Program-made: the position numbers and the translations under genes
Assembly (NCBI GenBank): GCA_963850535.1
Contig: CAWKMC010000003.1
Coordinates: 182,175-246,174, forward strand
Length of the DNA: 64,000 bases
Direction: 5' to 3'
DNA from: JAMXLO01 sp963850535
GTDB lineage: Bacteria; Pseudomonadota; Alphaproteobacteria; Acetobacterales; Acetobacteraceae
The notes under the pieces: model-generated
What the model saw: the letters and a program-made list of their open reading frames with translations, nothing else
Told to the model about the DNA's origin: nothing
Databases searched by the model: none
Shown here: piece by piece, positions 8,401 to 17,303 of the stretch
Layout: every line of letters begins with the position of its first letter
Position numbering within the stretch: position 1 is the stretch's first letter

Positions 8401-10509
8401 ATGGAAATTCGCAACAAGATGCGCGAGTCACAGTCCACGGTGCTGGACCCCGCAATTCTTCTGCCGGCGATCGGGCAGTCGTTCCTCAAGCTCGATGCCA
8501 GGGTGCTGGTCAAAAACCCGGTGATGTTCGTGGTGGAGATCGTTGCCGCGCTCACCACTGTGATCTTCCTGCATCAGTTGGCCACGGGCGATGGCGAACA
8601 TCTTGGCTTCACCTTCCAGATCATCCTCTGGCTCTGGGTGACCGTGCTGTTCGCCAACTTCGCCGAGGCTGTGGCGGAAGGCCGCGGCAAGGCGCAAGCG
8701 GCGACTCTGCGCCGGGCACGGACTGAGACCATGGCCAAGCGGCTGGCATCGCAGGCTGCAACGGACTGGCAGGCGGTGCCGGCGCCGGAGCTGAAGCAGG
8801 GCGATATCGTGTTGGTCGAGGCCGGCGATTTGATCCCCAGTGATGGCGACGTGATCGAGGGCATCGCCTCGGTCGATGAGTCGGCGATCACCGGCAAGTC
8901 AGCACCGGTGATCCGCGAAAGCGGCGGCGATCGCTCGGCGGTGACCGGCGGCACGCGCGTGCTGTCCGACTGGATCAAGGTGCGCATAACGGCGACGCAG
9001 GGATCCACCTTCCTCGATCGGATGATCGCGTTGGTGGAAGGCGCGGAACGGCAGAAGACGCCGAATGAGATCGCGCTCAACATTCTGCTTGCCGGCTTGA
9101 CGATCATCTTTGTGATCGCGGTGGCGACGATTCCGAGCTTTGCCACCTATGCCGGCGGCGCGGTGTCCGTGGTGATCCTGGTCGCACTGTTCGTGGCATT
9201 GATCCCGACCACGATTGGGGCACTGCTGTCGGCGATCGGCATCGCCGGCATGGACCGCCTGGTGCGGTTCAATGTGCTGGCGATGTCAGGTCGCGCCGTT
9301 GAAGCCGCCGGCGACGTGGATACATTGCTGCTGGACAAGACCGGCACGATTACTTTGGGCAACCGCCAGGCGACAGAGTTTCTGCCGCTGGCCGGTGTGA
9401 CGGCGCAGGAGCTCGCCGACGCAGCGCAGTTCGCCTCGCTGTCGGACGAGACGCCGGAAGGCCGCTCGATCGTCGTGCTGGCCAAGGAGACGTACAATAT
9501 CCGTGGCCGCGAGATGGCGCCCGCGCATGCACGTTTCATTCCGTTCTCTGCCCAGACACGGCTGTCCGGCGTCGATCTGGAAGGGACGACCATCCGCAAG
9601 GGTGCGGTGGACGCCGTGCTGGCCTTCGTCCGCCAGCATGACGGCAACGACAATGGCGGTGATGTTGCGGTGCGCTCCACTGTCTCGGAAGCAGCGGTGC
9701 GCGAACTGACCATGAAGTCGGAGGAAATCTCCCGTTCCGGCGGAACCCCACTCGCAGTCTCCAAGGATGGCCGGCTGCTCGGCGTGATCCATCTGAAGGA
9801 CATCATCAAGGGTGGCATTCAGGAGCGGTTCTCTGAGTTGCGCCGCATGGGCATTCGCACCGTGATGATTACCGGCGACAACCCGCTGACCGCCGCTGCC
9901 ATCGCTGCCGAATCCGGCGTGGACGACTTCCTCGCCCAGGCGACGCCGGAGACCAAGCTCAAGCTGATCCGCGACGAGCAGGCACAGGGCAAGTTGGTGG
10001 CGATGTGCGGCGACGGTACCAACGACGCGCCGGCGCTGGCGCAGGCGGATGTCGGCGTGGCGATGAACACCGGCACCATGGCGGCGCGCGAAGCCGGCAA
10101 CATGGTGGATCTCGACAGCGATCCGACCAAGCTGATCGAGATCGTCGAGATCGGCAAGCAGTTGCTGATGACCCGCGGCGCGCTGACCACGTTCAGCATC
10201 GCCAATGACGTGGCGAAGTATTTTGCCATGATCCCGGCGATGTTCCTCGCGTTCTATCCGCAGCTGCAGGCGCTGAACGTGATGGGGTTGAAGACGCCGG
10301 AGAGCGCCATCCTGTCAGCGATTATCTTCAATGCGCTGATCATCGTCGCGCTGATCCCACTGGCGCTGCGCGGCGTCGCGTATCGACCGATCGGCGCCGC
10401 GGCAATCCTGCGGCGCAACCTGCTGCTCTACGGCGTGGGCGGCATCATCGTGCCGTTCGTCGGCATCAAGCTGATCGACATGCTTGTCACATCCATCGGT
10501 CTGGCCTGA
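8401..10509 (+). CDS. kdpB: K+-transporting P-type ATPase subunit KdpB
   Basis: This 702-residue P1A-type ATPase is the catalytic subunit of KdpFABC. Visible motifs are the TGES-like actuator loop (ESAITGKSAPV), the phosphorylated Asp in LLLDKTGTITLGN, KGA in TIRKGAVDAVL, MITGDNPLTAAAIA, and the hinge CGDGTNDAPALAQADVGVAM. Several membrane segments lie near residues ~35-85, ~220-275 and in the last 130 residues. Its length is usual for the family. It starts 3 bases after kdpA, and its stop overlaps the ribosome site of kdpC. Confidence 0.97.
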   Translation: MEIRNKMRESQSTVLDPAILLPAIGQSFLKLDARVLVKNPVMFVVEIVAALTTVIFLHQLATGDGEHLGFTFQIILWLWVTVLFANFAEAVAEGRGKAQAATLRRARTETMAKRLASQAATDWQAVPAPELKQGDIVLVEAGDLIPSDGDVIEGIASVDESAITGKSAPVIRESGGDRSAVTGGTRVLSDWIKVRITATQGSTFLDRMIALVEGAERQKTPNEIALNILLAGLTIIFVIAVATIPSFATYAGGAVSVVILVALFVALIPTTIGALLSAIGIAGMDRLVRFNVLAMSGRAVEAAGDVDTLLLDKTGTITLGNRQATEFLPLAGVTAQELADAAQFASLSDETPEGRSIVVLAKETYNIRGREMAPAHARFIPFSAQTRLSGVDLEGTTIRKGAVDAVLAFVRQHDGNDNGGDVAVRSTVSEAAVRELTMKSEEISRSGGTPLAVSKDGRLLGVIHLKDIIKGGIQERFSELRRMGIRTVMITGDNPLTAAAIAAESGVDDFLAQATPETKLKLIRDEQAQGKLVAMCGDGTNDAPALAQADVGVAMNTGTMAAREAGNMVDLDSDPTKLIEIVEIGKQLLMTRGALTTFSIANDVAKYFAMIPAMFLAFYPQLQALNVMGLKTPESAILSAIIFNALIIVALIPLALRGVAYRPIGAAAILRRNLLLYGVGGIIVPFVGIKLIDMLVTSIGLA

Positions 10510-10522
10510 GGAGGCCGCCACT

Positions 10523-11122
10523 TTGAAACATGTTCGCCCCGCGATCGTGATGATCGTATTGATGACGGTCATCACCGGCATCGTCTACCCGCTGTCAATG
10601 ACCGGTATCGCCCAGGCCGTGTTCCCCCATCAGGCCAACGGCAGCCTGATCGAGAAGGACGGCAAGGTGATCGGCTCGGCGCTGATCGGGCAGAATTTTA
10701 CCTCTGACAAGTACTTCCATGGTCGGCCGTCGGCGACCACCGCGCCTGATCCGAACGATGCAAGCAAGACGGTGGCCGCACCGTACAACGCTGCGAACTC
10801 GGGGGGATCCAATCTTGGCCCCACTTCGAAGACGCTGGTCGATCGGGTGAAGGAAGACGCGGCAAAGCTGGCAGCCGAGAACCCGAACGCCCCGATCCCA
10901 TCGGATCTGGTCACCACGTCGGCCAGCGGATTGGACCCCGACATCACACCCGCCGGCGCGCTGTTCCAGGTGCCTCGCGTGGCGAAAGCGCGCGGTCTGC
11001 CTGAGGACAAGGTGCGACAGCTGGTCGAGGAGCACATCAACGGGCGGCTCCTTGGCATCATCGGCGAGCCGCATGTCAATGTTCTTCAGCTCAACCTCGC
11101 GCTCGATGCGGTGAAGGCGTAG
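10523..11122 (+). CDS. kdpC: K+-transporting ATPase subunit KdpC, TTG start
   Basis: The 199-residue KdpC has one N-terminal membrane helix (RPAIVMIVLMTVITGIVYPL) and a periplasmic body with NGSLIEKDGKVIGSALIGQ, YFHGRPSAT and the late RVAKARGL. TTG 10523 is preferred: gaggaggcc lies 8-10 bases upstream and the product then begins exactly with the family's LKHVRPA. An upstream ATG at 10484 would add 13 residues and overlap kdpB. KdpC is thought to assist ATP/K+ handling in the complex. The 3' flank carries a hairpin repeat leading into kdpD. Confidence 0.95.
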   Translation: MKHVRPAIVMIVLMTVITGIVYPLSMTGIAQAVFPHQANGSLIEKDGKVIGSALIGQNFTSDKYFHGRPSATTAPDPNDASKTVAAPYNAANSGGSNLGPTSKTLVDRVKEDAAKLAAENPNAPIPSDLVTTSASGLDPDITPAGALFQVPRVAKARGLPEDKVRQLVEEHINGRLLGIIGEPHVNVLQLNLALDAVKA

Positions 11123-11145
11123 AGGAAATAGGAGGGCGGGGATCA

Positions 11146-11194
11146 TGCACCGCCCCCTCCCCCCGCCCCCCTCCCGCAAGGGGAGGGGGAGGAG
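11146..11194 (+). repeat. GC-rich hairpin repeat, copy A (kdpC-kdpD gap)
   Basis: A C-rich left arm (ccgccccctcc and following) and a G-rich right arm (aaggggagggggaggag) fold around ccccctcccgcaag. The same unit, read in the direction of transcription, recurs at 30176-30222 on the minus strand: both have CACCGCCCCCTCC, CCCCCTCCCGC, a purine pair, then GGGNAGGGGG. The right arm is the only Shine-Dalgarno-like sequence for kdpD (GTG 11201). A dispersed intergenic repeat is a safe reading; any regulatory role is inferred. Confidence 0.7.
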
Positions 11195-11200
11195 TACGAT

Positions 11201-13891
11201 GTGGACGATCGAAGTTCGCGCGACGGACGACCCTCACCTGATGCGCTGCTGCAGGCCGCGCAGGAGGGGACGCATGGTCGGCTTAAAGTCTTTCTCGGCG
11301 CGGCGCCGGGCGTCGGCAAAACGTTCGAGATGCTGTCCGCGGCACGTGCGCGGCACCGGGATGGCGTCGATGTTGTCGTCGGTGTAGTGGAAACGCACGG
11401 ACGCGGTGAGACGGAAGCGCTGCTGGACGGCCTTGAGGTAATCCCGCGTCGAGCCATCGACTATCGCGGAACAGCGTTGCAGGAGTTGGACCTCGACGCG
11501 TTACTCGCACGCCGCCCGCAACTCGCGCTGATCGATGAACTGGCGCACACCAACGCGCCCGGCAGCCGACATCCGAAGCGCTACATGGATGTCGAGGAAC
11601 TGATCGCTGCCGGCATCGACGTCTACACGACGCTGAACGTCCAGCACATCGAAAGCCTGAACGATGTGGTGGCACGCATCACCCGCATACGGGTGCGCGA
11701 GACAGTGCCTGACTCGATCATCGCCAAGGCTGATGACATCGAACTGATCGACCTGACACCGGAAGACCTGATCCAACGGCTGAAGGATGGCAAAGTCTAT
11801 GTGCCGCATCAGGCCGAACGCGCGATCCGTCATTACTTCTCGCCCGGAAACCTGACGGCGCTGCGCGAACTCGCGCTGCGACGCACCGCACAGCGGGTCG
11901 ACGATCAGATGGTGCGCTATATGCAGGCGCATGCCATCTCTGGTCCCTGGGCGGCTGGTGAGCGCATTCTCGCCTGTGTCGGCGGCGATGGCGCGGGCAC
12001 CGAGGTGGTCCGCAACGCCAAGCGCATGGCGGACAGCCTGAAGGCGCCATGGACGGCAGTGCATGTCGAAACGGCGCGCGACCTGAATCTCAGCGACGCT
12101 GAACGTGACCGGATCGCCGCGGCGATGCGGCTCGCGCAACGGCTGGGGGCAGAGACGGTCACGCTGCCCGGTCAGGATGTGGCGGACACGATCGCCGACT
12201 ATGCGCGTGCCAATAACGTGACGCATATTCTGATCGTGCAGCCGCCACGGTCATGGTGGCGAGAACTGTTTTCCGGCTCGCTGGCGCAGCAGCTCATCCG
12301 CAAAGCGGGTGGTGCTGGCGTGCATGTGTTGGGGCGCAGCGGCGAGGCAGCCGAGCAGCGCCGACGCGCGTTACCGAGCGGTGAGGCACAGGCTTTTGCC
12401 GGCAGCCTTGCGTTCGTCGCCATTTCCCTAGGGATTGCACTGCTGCTGCATCGCGTGCTGGGTCTGTCCAGCGTGGCGATGTGCTTCCTGACAGCGGTCC
12501 TGGTGTCCGCTGTCGCGTATGGATTATGGCCAGCGCTGCTTGCCTGTTTAGCGAGCGTGCTCGCTTACAACTTCTTCTTCCTGCCACCGCTCTACACGTT
12601 CACCATCGCGGATCCGGAGAACGTCGCTGCGCTGTTCTTCTTCGGTGTCACCGCGGTGATCGCCAGCAACCTGACGGCGCGTGTACGAGCGCAGGCGATC
12701 GTCGCTCGGCAGCGTGCGCGCATCACCGAGGAATTATATCAGTTCAGCCGCAAGCTGGCGGGCGCGGCCAATCTTGACGATCTGCTATGGGCGACTGTGC
12801 ACCAGATAGCGTTGATGCTGAGGGTGCGTGTGGTGATCCTGCTGCCGGAGCAGGGTTCGGTCGAAGTCCGTGCCGGCTTTCCGCCCGAGGACAGGTTGGA
12901 TCCAGCCGATCTCGCGGCGGCGAAGTGGTGCTGGGAGAAGAACCACGTTGCCGGGCGCGGGTCGGATACGCTGCCCGGCGCGAAACGCTTGTTCATGCCG
13001 ATGAATACCGGACGCGGCGCAGTCGGCGTGGTCGGCATCGATAACGACGAGCCAGGACCGATCCTGACGCCCGATCAGCATCGACTGCTCGATGCACTGG
13101 CCGACCAGGCGGCGCTGGCGATCGAACGGGTGAAGCTGGTGGAGGACGTGGAAAGCGCGCGTCTGATCGCTGAAACCGATCGCCTGCGTGCCGCGCTGCT
13201 TACGTCGATCTCGCACGATCTGCGCACGCCGCTGGCCTCCATCATCGGCTCCGCCACCAGTCTGGTCGCGCAAGGGGATGCGCTGGATGCGTCGACACGG
13301 GTTGATCTCATTCGCAATATCCAGGATGAAGCCGAGCGTCTCAATCGTTTCATCGGCAACCTGTTGGACATGACGCGACTGGAGTCGGGACCGTTGGCGC
13401 TGCGCACGGGACCCATCGACCTGTCGGATGCGATCGGCAGCGCCTTGCGCCGTGCAGAGAGAGTTTTGGCGCAATATCGTACGCAGGTGTTGCTTCAGCC
13501 GAATATGCCGATGCTCGACGTGGACGAGGTGCTGTTCGAGCAGGTACTGTTCAACCTGCTGGACAATGCCAGCAAATACGCGCCAGCCGCATCGCTGATA
13601 ACCCTTAAAGCATGGCAGGATGACGGTCAGGTGGTCGTGCAGGTGTTCGATGAGGGGCCGGGCATACCGGCCGACGAGTTGGAACGCGTGTTCGAGAAAT
13701 TCTATCGCGTTGGCGGCCCAGATCGGCGCAGGGTTGGCACAGGACTCGGACTGGCGATCTGCCGGGGCTTCGTCGAGGCAATGCGAGGCAGCATCCGGGC
13801 AAGTAACCGCACCGACCGCTCGGGTGCCGTGTTCACCTTGCGGTTGCCGGCGTTTGTCCAAGCGGAGCAGCCGGCCGAAGCGGTGGAATGA
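11201..13891 (+). CDS. kdpD: sensor histidine kinase KdpD, GTG start
   Basis: The product is 896 residues. The N-terminal KdpD domain has Walker A GAAPGVGKT (~34-42) and ALIDELAHTNAPGSRHPKRY. A universal-stress-protein-like domain lies at ~250-370, four membrane helices at ~400-500, and a GAF-like region at ~520-650. The kinase core follows with SHDLRTPLASIIGS (phospho-His), the N box NLLDNASKYAP, and G boxes DEGPGIP and GTGLGLAICRGF. KdpD senses K+ limitation and osmotic or ionic signals and phosphorylates KdpE. GTG 11201 fits the start of homology; its ribosome site lies in the hairpin repeat just upstream. kdpE starts 1 base after the stop. Confidence 0.96.
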   Translation: MDDRSSRDGRPSPDALLQAAQEGTHGRLKVFLGAAPGVGKTFEMLSAARARHRDGVDVVVGVVETHGRGETEALLDGLEVIPRRAIDYRGTALQELDLDALLARRPQLALIDELAHTNAPGSRHPKRYMDVEELIAAGIDVYTTLNVQHIESLNDVVARITRIRVRETVPDSIIAKADDIELIDLTPEDLIQRLKDGKVYVPHQAERAIRHYFSPGNLTALRELALRRTAQRVDDQMVRYMQAHAISGPWAAGERILACVGGDGAGTEVVRNAKRMADSLKAPWTAVHVETARDLNLSDAERDRIAAAMRLAQRLGAETVTLPGQDVADTIADYARANNVTHILIVQPPRSWWRELFSGSLAQQLIRKAGGAGVHVLGRSGEAAEQRRRALPSGEAQAFAGSLAFVAISLGIALLLHRVLGLSSVAMCFLTAVLVSAVAYGLWPALLACLASVLAYNFFFLPPLYTFTIADPENVAALFFFGVTAVIASNLTARVRAQAIVARQRARITEELYQFSRKLAGAANLDDLLWATVHQIALMLRVRVVILLPEQGSVEVRAGFPPEDRLDPADLAAAKWCWEKNHVAGRGSDTLPGAKRLFMPMNTGRGAVGVVGIDNDEPGPILTPDQHRLLDALADQAALAIERVKLVEDVESARLIAETDRLRAALLTSISHDLRTPLASIIGSATSLVAQGDALDASTRVDLIRNIQDEAERLNRFIGNLLDMTRLESGPLALRTGPIDLSDAIGSALRRAERVLAQYRTQVLLQPNMPMLDVDEVLFEQVLFNLLDNASKYAPAASLITLKAWQDDGQVVVQVFDEGPGIPADELERVFEKFYRVGGPDRRRVGTGLGLAICRGFVEAMRGSIRASNRTDRSGAVFTLRLPAFVQAEQPAEAVE

Positions 13892-13892
13892 G

Positions 13893-14591
13893 GTGACGAC
13901 AGACTCGGGCCCGCTGCGCATTTTGATCGTCGATGATGAGCCGGCGATTCTTCGCTTCCTGCGCGCGGGGCTGGGCAGTCAGGGTTACGTGGTTGTCGAG
14001 GCAACGACCGGTCAAGGGGCTTTGGACGCGGTGCGACAACGGCGTGCCGATCTGATGGTGCTCGACCTGGGCTTGCCAGATATCGACGGCCTCGACGTGA
14101 TCCGCCGCATCCGTGACGCCGGCACTATGTTGCCGATCATCGTCCTTTCGAGCCGTGAGAGCGAGGCAGCCAAAGTTACGGCGCTCGATCTCGGCGCCGA
14201 TGATTATGTGACAAAGCCGTTCGGGATCGAGGAACTGTTGGCGCGCGTTCGTGCCGCGCAGCGACACCAGTTGCAGCAGCAAGGCGAGAAGCCGCTGTTC
14301 CGCACCGGTGACCTCACGGTCGACCTGGTACGACGCATCGTGACGGTGCGCAGCCACGAGGTTAAATTCACGCCCCGTGAGTACGATCTGCTGCGGCTCC
14401 TGGTCGCACATGCCGGCAAGGTGCTGACGCACAACATGATCCTGCGTGAGGTCTGGGGCCCGAACACCGACGTGCAATATCTTCGCATCTATATCCGTGC
14501 GCTACGGCAGAAGATCGAGCGCGATACCGAGAAGCCGGAATACATCCTGACTGAAACCGGCGTCGGTTATCGGCTGCGGGCGCCCGATTGA
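13893..14591 (+). CDS. kdpE: response regulator KdpE, GTG start
   Basis: This 232-residue OmpR-family regulator has a receiver domain (ILIVDDEPAILRFLRAGL; phospho-Asp in LMVLDLGLPDIDG; Lys in YVTKPFGIEE) and a C-terminal winged helix (EVKFTPREYDLLRLLVAHAG; ETGVGYRLRAPD). GTG 13893 lies 1 base after the kdpD stop. Phosphorylated KdpE activates kdpFABC; a tandem TATATG repeat upstream of the operon is a possible target. Its last base is shared with the start codon of the EIIA gene. Confidence 0.95.
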   Translation: MTTDSGPLRILIVDDEPAILRFLRAGLGSQGYVVVEATTGQGALDAVRQRRADLMVLDLGLPDIDGLDVIRRIRDAGTMLPIIVLSSRESEAAKVTALDLGADDYVTKPFGIEELLARVRAAQRHQLQQQGEKPLFRTGDLTVDLVRRIVTVRSHEVKFTPREYDLLRLLVAHAGKVLTHNMILREVWGPNTDVQYLRIYIRALRQKIERDTEKPEYILTETGVGYRLRAPD

Positions 14592-15037
14592 TGACCATCG
14601 GGGATCTCATCGGTCCGGATCAGGTCATCGTGGGGCTGCGCTCCGGCGACAAGGCGCAACTGCTGCAGGAACTGGCCAATCGTGGCGCGGTCGCCACTGC
14701 GCTTGATGCCTCTACGATATTCAGCGCATTGCTGGCCCGGGAGAATCTGGGATCGACCGGCCTGGGTAAGGGCTTCGCCCTGCCCCATGCGCGTCTGCAG
14801 GCACTGAGTGTTCCCTATGCGCTGTTCGTCCGACTGGCGCGCCCGATCGACTTCGCGGCGATCGATGAGCGTCCAGTCGACATCGTGATCATGCTGCTGA
14901 CCCAGGCGAATGGCGGCAATCAGCATTTGGCGACCTTAGCGGCAGTCTCGCGGCCGATGCGAGAAGCCGCGTTCGTGCAAAAGCTTCGGCAGGCACCAGA
15001 TGCAGCAGCGTTGTATCGACTACTCCAGAGCGCCTGA
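14591..15037 (+). CDS. PTS EIIA-type regulatory protein (PtsN-like) in kdp operon
   Basis: This 148-residue EIIA domain of the fructose/nitrogen PTS type carries the phospho-His motif GLGKGFALPHAR (His ~60), preceded by FSALLARENLGSTGLG. ATG 14591 overlaps the kdpE stop (TGATG), so it is translationally coupled and belongs to the kdp operon. In E. coli, EIIA-Ntr binds KdpD and stimulates kdp expression (established for E. coli). A dedicated copy inside the operon suggests the same control built in. It could also be a general PtsN paralogue. Confidence 0.9.
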   Translation: MTIGDLIGPDQVIVGLRSGDKAQLLQELANRGAVATALDASTIFSALLARENLGSTGLGKGFALPHARLQALSVPYALFVRLARPIDFAAIDERPVDIVIMLLTQANGGNQHLATLAAVSRPMREAAFVQKLRQAPDAAALYRLLQSA

Positions 15038-15053
15038 GTCCGTAGCGTCCCTC

Positions 15054-16595
15054 TTACTGCGACAAAACCCTTGCCGAAGCGGGAGCGCCGGGCGCAGAAG
15101 CGGACCTGGGCACCAGCTGCGACGCTCGACTACTCAATGATGCCACTTGACGTCGATCGTTCATCACCACGATCGCACAGATCAAGGAGATCAGGCCAGC
15201 AGCCGTCGGTGCGTAAGCCTCTTCCTGAAACACACCGTTGACGAGCACCGTCGCAAGGGCCAGGAACCAGATATCGCGGCCTTGCGGCTTACGCCTCAGG
15301 AAAGGTGCCGCCTTCAGCAGGCTGCCGAACACCGCGAAGATCGCTAATGCACCTATTCCCATTTGGTAGAGCAGCACGCCGACGGCGGACTCGACGGCAA
15401 AATCTGCGCCTCTCTTCTGGATACTGTTGGCCCAGTTCGTATTGAGAGCGGTGGACGACATATTGCCCCCGACCCCCAGCCCGCGTCCGAGCGGGTTGCT
15501 CAAGAAACCGTGCCATCCACCAATAAAGCCCAGCGCATGGTAATCATCGAAAGCAAGACTCTGTCTTATTCCGTAAACCACGTAGAGCATCAGCAGCGCA
15601 GCCGTGCTGACAAAGGTGAGCCTGCCGCTGCCGGTTGTTACCAATATGGTGTAAAGGCAGAGAGCGAGCACAAGAAGGATCGCAGCCCCTTTGACGCCTA
15701 TCGCTATCAAGAGAGGTACGATCACGATTAGCCAAAGGTATCGGTGCAGGCTGATCGCGGCCAAACCGGCGATAACCAAAATGTAGGCATAGCTAATCGG
15801 GTTCAGCACGCTGGACCCGAAGCGGAATGACGTCGCTGCCGCAAGGCTGGCGCTGTCCCAGCCAAAATTGAATAGCGCCGTCGTGTTCTGGTCGACGATG
15901 TCAAGAGCGCTATAGGTCATGGTGGCGAGAGAGGAAGTGGACTTAAGATTGGTGAAATCTACCGCGTTGATCCAGCTGTAATAGTCGAGAGGGATCGCGA
16001 CCTCGGTCAGCGCGATGAATATGCTGAACACGACACTGGTCAGCAGGCCGATCGTGACGGTGCGGAAGCCCCATATGCGGCCGACATCAAGCCCGACCAC
16101 GACCGCGCAGGTCGGCCCGATGAACTCACGAAAATAGACGGCCGCGGACGTGGGTCCCGCACGCACGGCACCCACTGCCGCATAGCATCCGGCCAGCAGC
16201 ACGGCGAGGATGATGACGGACATCATTCGTTTGGTCGCTTGCCGCCATGGTGGCTGGAACAGCCGGCCCGCGCCAATGCCGGCCATCAGAGTAATGGCAA
16301 GGAAGTTAGTTCCCAGCAGCACCGTAAAGTTGAACGCGGGCATGCCGACGGCAGCAACCGCTATCACGACGTTCTGGTAGATCAGGAATTGGAAGTAGAC
16401 CAGCAAGCCCGCGAGCGGCGCATTAGTATAAAGTATGGCCAGCAGAATGGGCATGGCCACCACAAATGCGAGGCTCTGCTTCACCAAAAAGGCATGGTAA
16501 GCCAGGAGAATGAGGCCGATGACCTGCCATTTCAGGGCATGCCGTATTGCCGTGCCAGTCGGCAACTCAGCATATGGCTGCAGCACGTCGCTCAT
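15054..16595 (-). CDS. polytopic membrane protein, O-antigen polymerase/ligase-like
   Basis: The 513-residue protein has about 11-13 hydrophobic helices and a long loop near residues ~210-270, the general shape of Wzy polymerases or WaaL-type O-antigen ligases. FLSNPLGRGLGVGGNMSS at ~375 resembles the periplasmic GxGxG segment seen in this superfamily. It is convergent with the kdp operon, its stop 16 bases from the EIIA stop. No glycosyltransferase flanks it directly; the rhamnose genes are 41 kb away. The exact function (polymerase, ligase or unrelated exopolysaccharide protein) is open. Confidence 0.65.
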   Translation of the reverse strand: MSDVLQPYAELPTGTAIRHALKWQVIGLILLAYHAFLVKQSLAFVVAMPILLAILYTNAPLAGLLVYFQFLIYQNVVIAVAAVGMPAFNFTVLLGTNFLAITLMAGIGAGRLFQPPWRQATKRMMSVIILAVLLAGCYAAVGAVRAGPTSAAVYFREFIGPTCAVVVGLDVGRIWGFRTVTIGLLTSVVFSIFIALTEVAIPLDYYSWINAVDFTNLKSTSSLATMTYSALDIVDQNTTALFNFGWDSASLAAATSFRFGSSVLNPISYAYILVIAGLAAISLHRYLWLIVIVPLLIAIGVKGAAILLVLALCLYTILVTTGSGRLTFVSTAALLMLYVVYGIRQSLAFDDYHALGFIGGWHGFLSNPLGRGLGVGGNMSSTALNTNWANSIQKRGADFAVESAVGVLLYQMGIGALAIFAVFGSLLKAAPFLRRKPQGRDIWFLALATVLVNGVFQEEAYAPTAAGLISLICAIVVMNDRRQVASLSSRASQLVPRSASAPGAPASARVLSQ

Positions 16596-17303
16596 GATCG
16601 CTTGGCCAGGACTTCGTCGGTTGGTGAGCTACTCATGCTTTCTTCCGCCAGTTCGCACTGTCTGCCGCCAGCCAGGGCTGTCCGCTGGCTAGCCCACAGG
16701 GTCCGTAGCAGATCCGGCGCAGCTTCGCTAAGCCCGGGTCGCGTGCCGCATCGCTGCAGGATTTCGCTGGAAGGCTTAATTCAGGGCCGACGGTCATATT
16801 ATGCCCAATTAGAGATAGCACTTAGGGTGTAGGGCCCCGAGCATCCAACACTTCTATACGGTCCCGTCCCCCTGGGGTGCAGGATATGAGTTGCGTCGCT
16901 GGCGCCTCCAGACCTTTGCATATACAAATTGTTTCTCGACCCGCCCGCACGTCAGGCGGGGAGCGATTGCACATGCCCTACAGGTTGCCCATTACCGCGA
17001 TGACAAGGGCCTGTGATCGCGCTCACCCATCGCGAGCCTCTGAAAAACTATGCCCTTACGTGCCACGATCCGCGTGCAGAAATTTCCGGCACCAAGCGCG
17101 CGCTGCGACTTCCTGCCGAGAAGCATCGGTTGTCTGTTGTCGCATGTCACGCGTAGACGGACTGCAGTGACACAGCCGCTGCTGCTTGCTAATCCAAATC
17201 CATGTTCGGCCTGGCAAGAGCGTCCGATTGAAGTTGCCGCACTCAACATTTGCCAAGATCGCCGCCCAGCTTGGATCGGAAGTGCGAGGAGAATGATCCA
17301 CCG
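16596..17303 (+). other. 700-base intergenic region between divergent membrane-protein genes
   Basis: No frame here has recognisable homology or a ribosome site. The region lies between two divergent polytopic membrane protein genes and must carry both promoters. Base composition looks less GC-rich than the neighbouring operons. No repeat, RNA or IS end was recognised. Confidence 0.5.

Noticed and set aside
12785..13921. 378-codon open frame on the minus strand
   Set aside because: Exact antisense of kdpD, whose kinase motifs are all on the plus strand; the frame is open only because of GC-rich codon bias.
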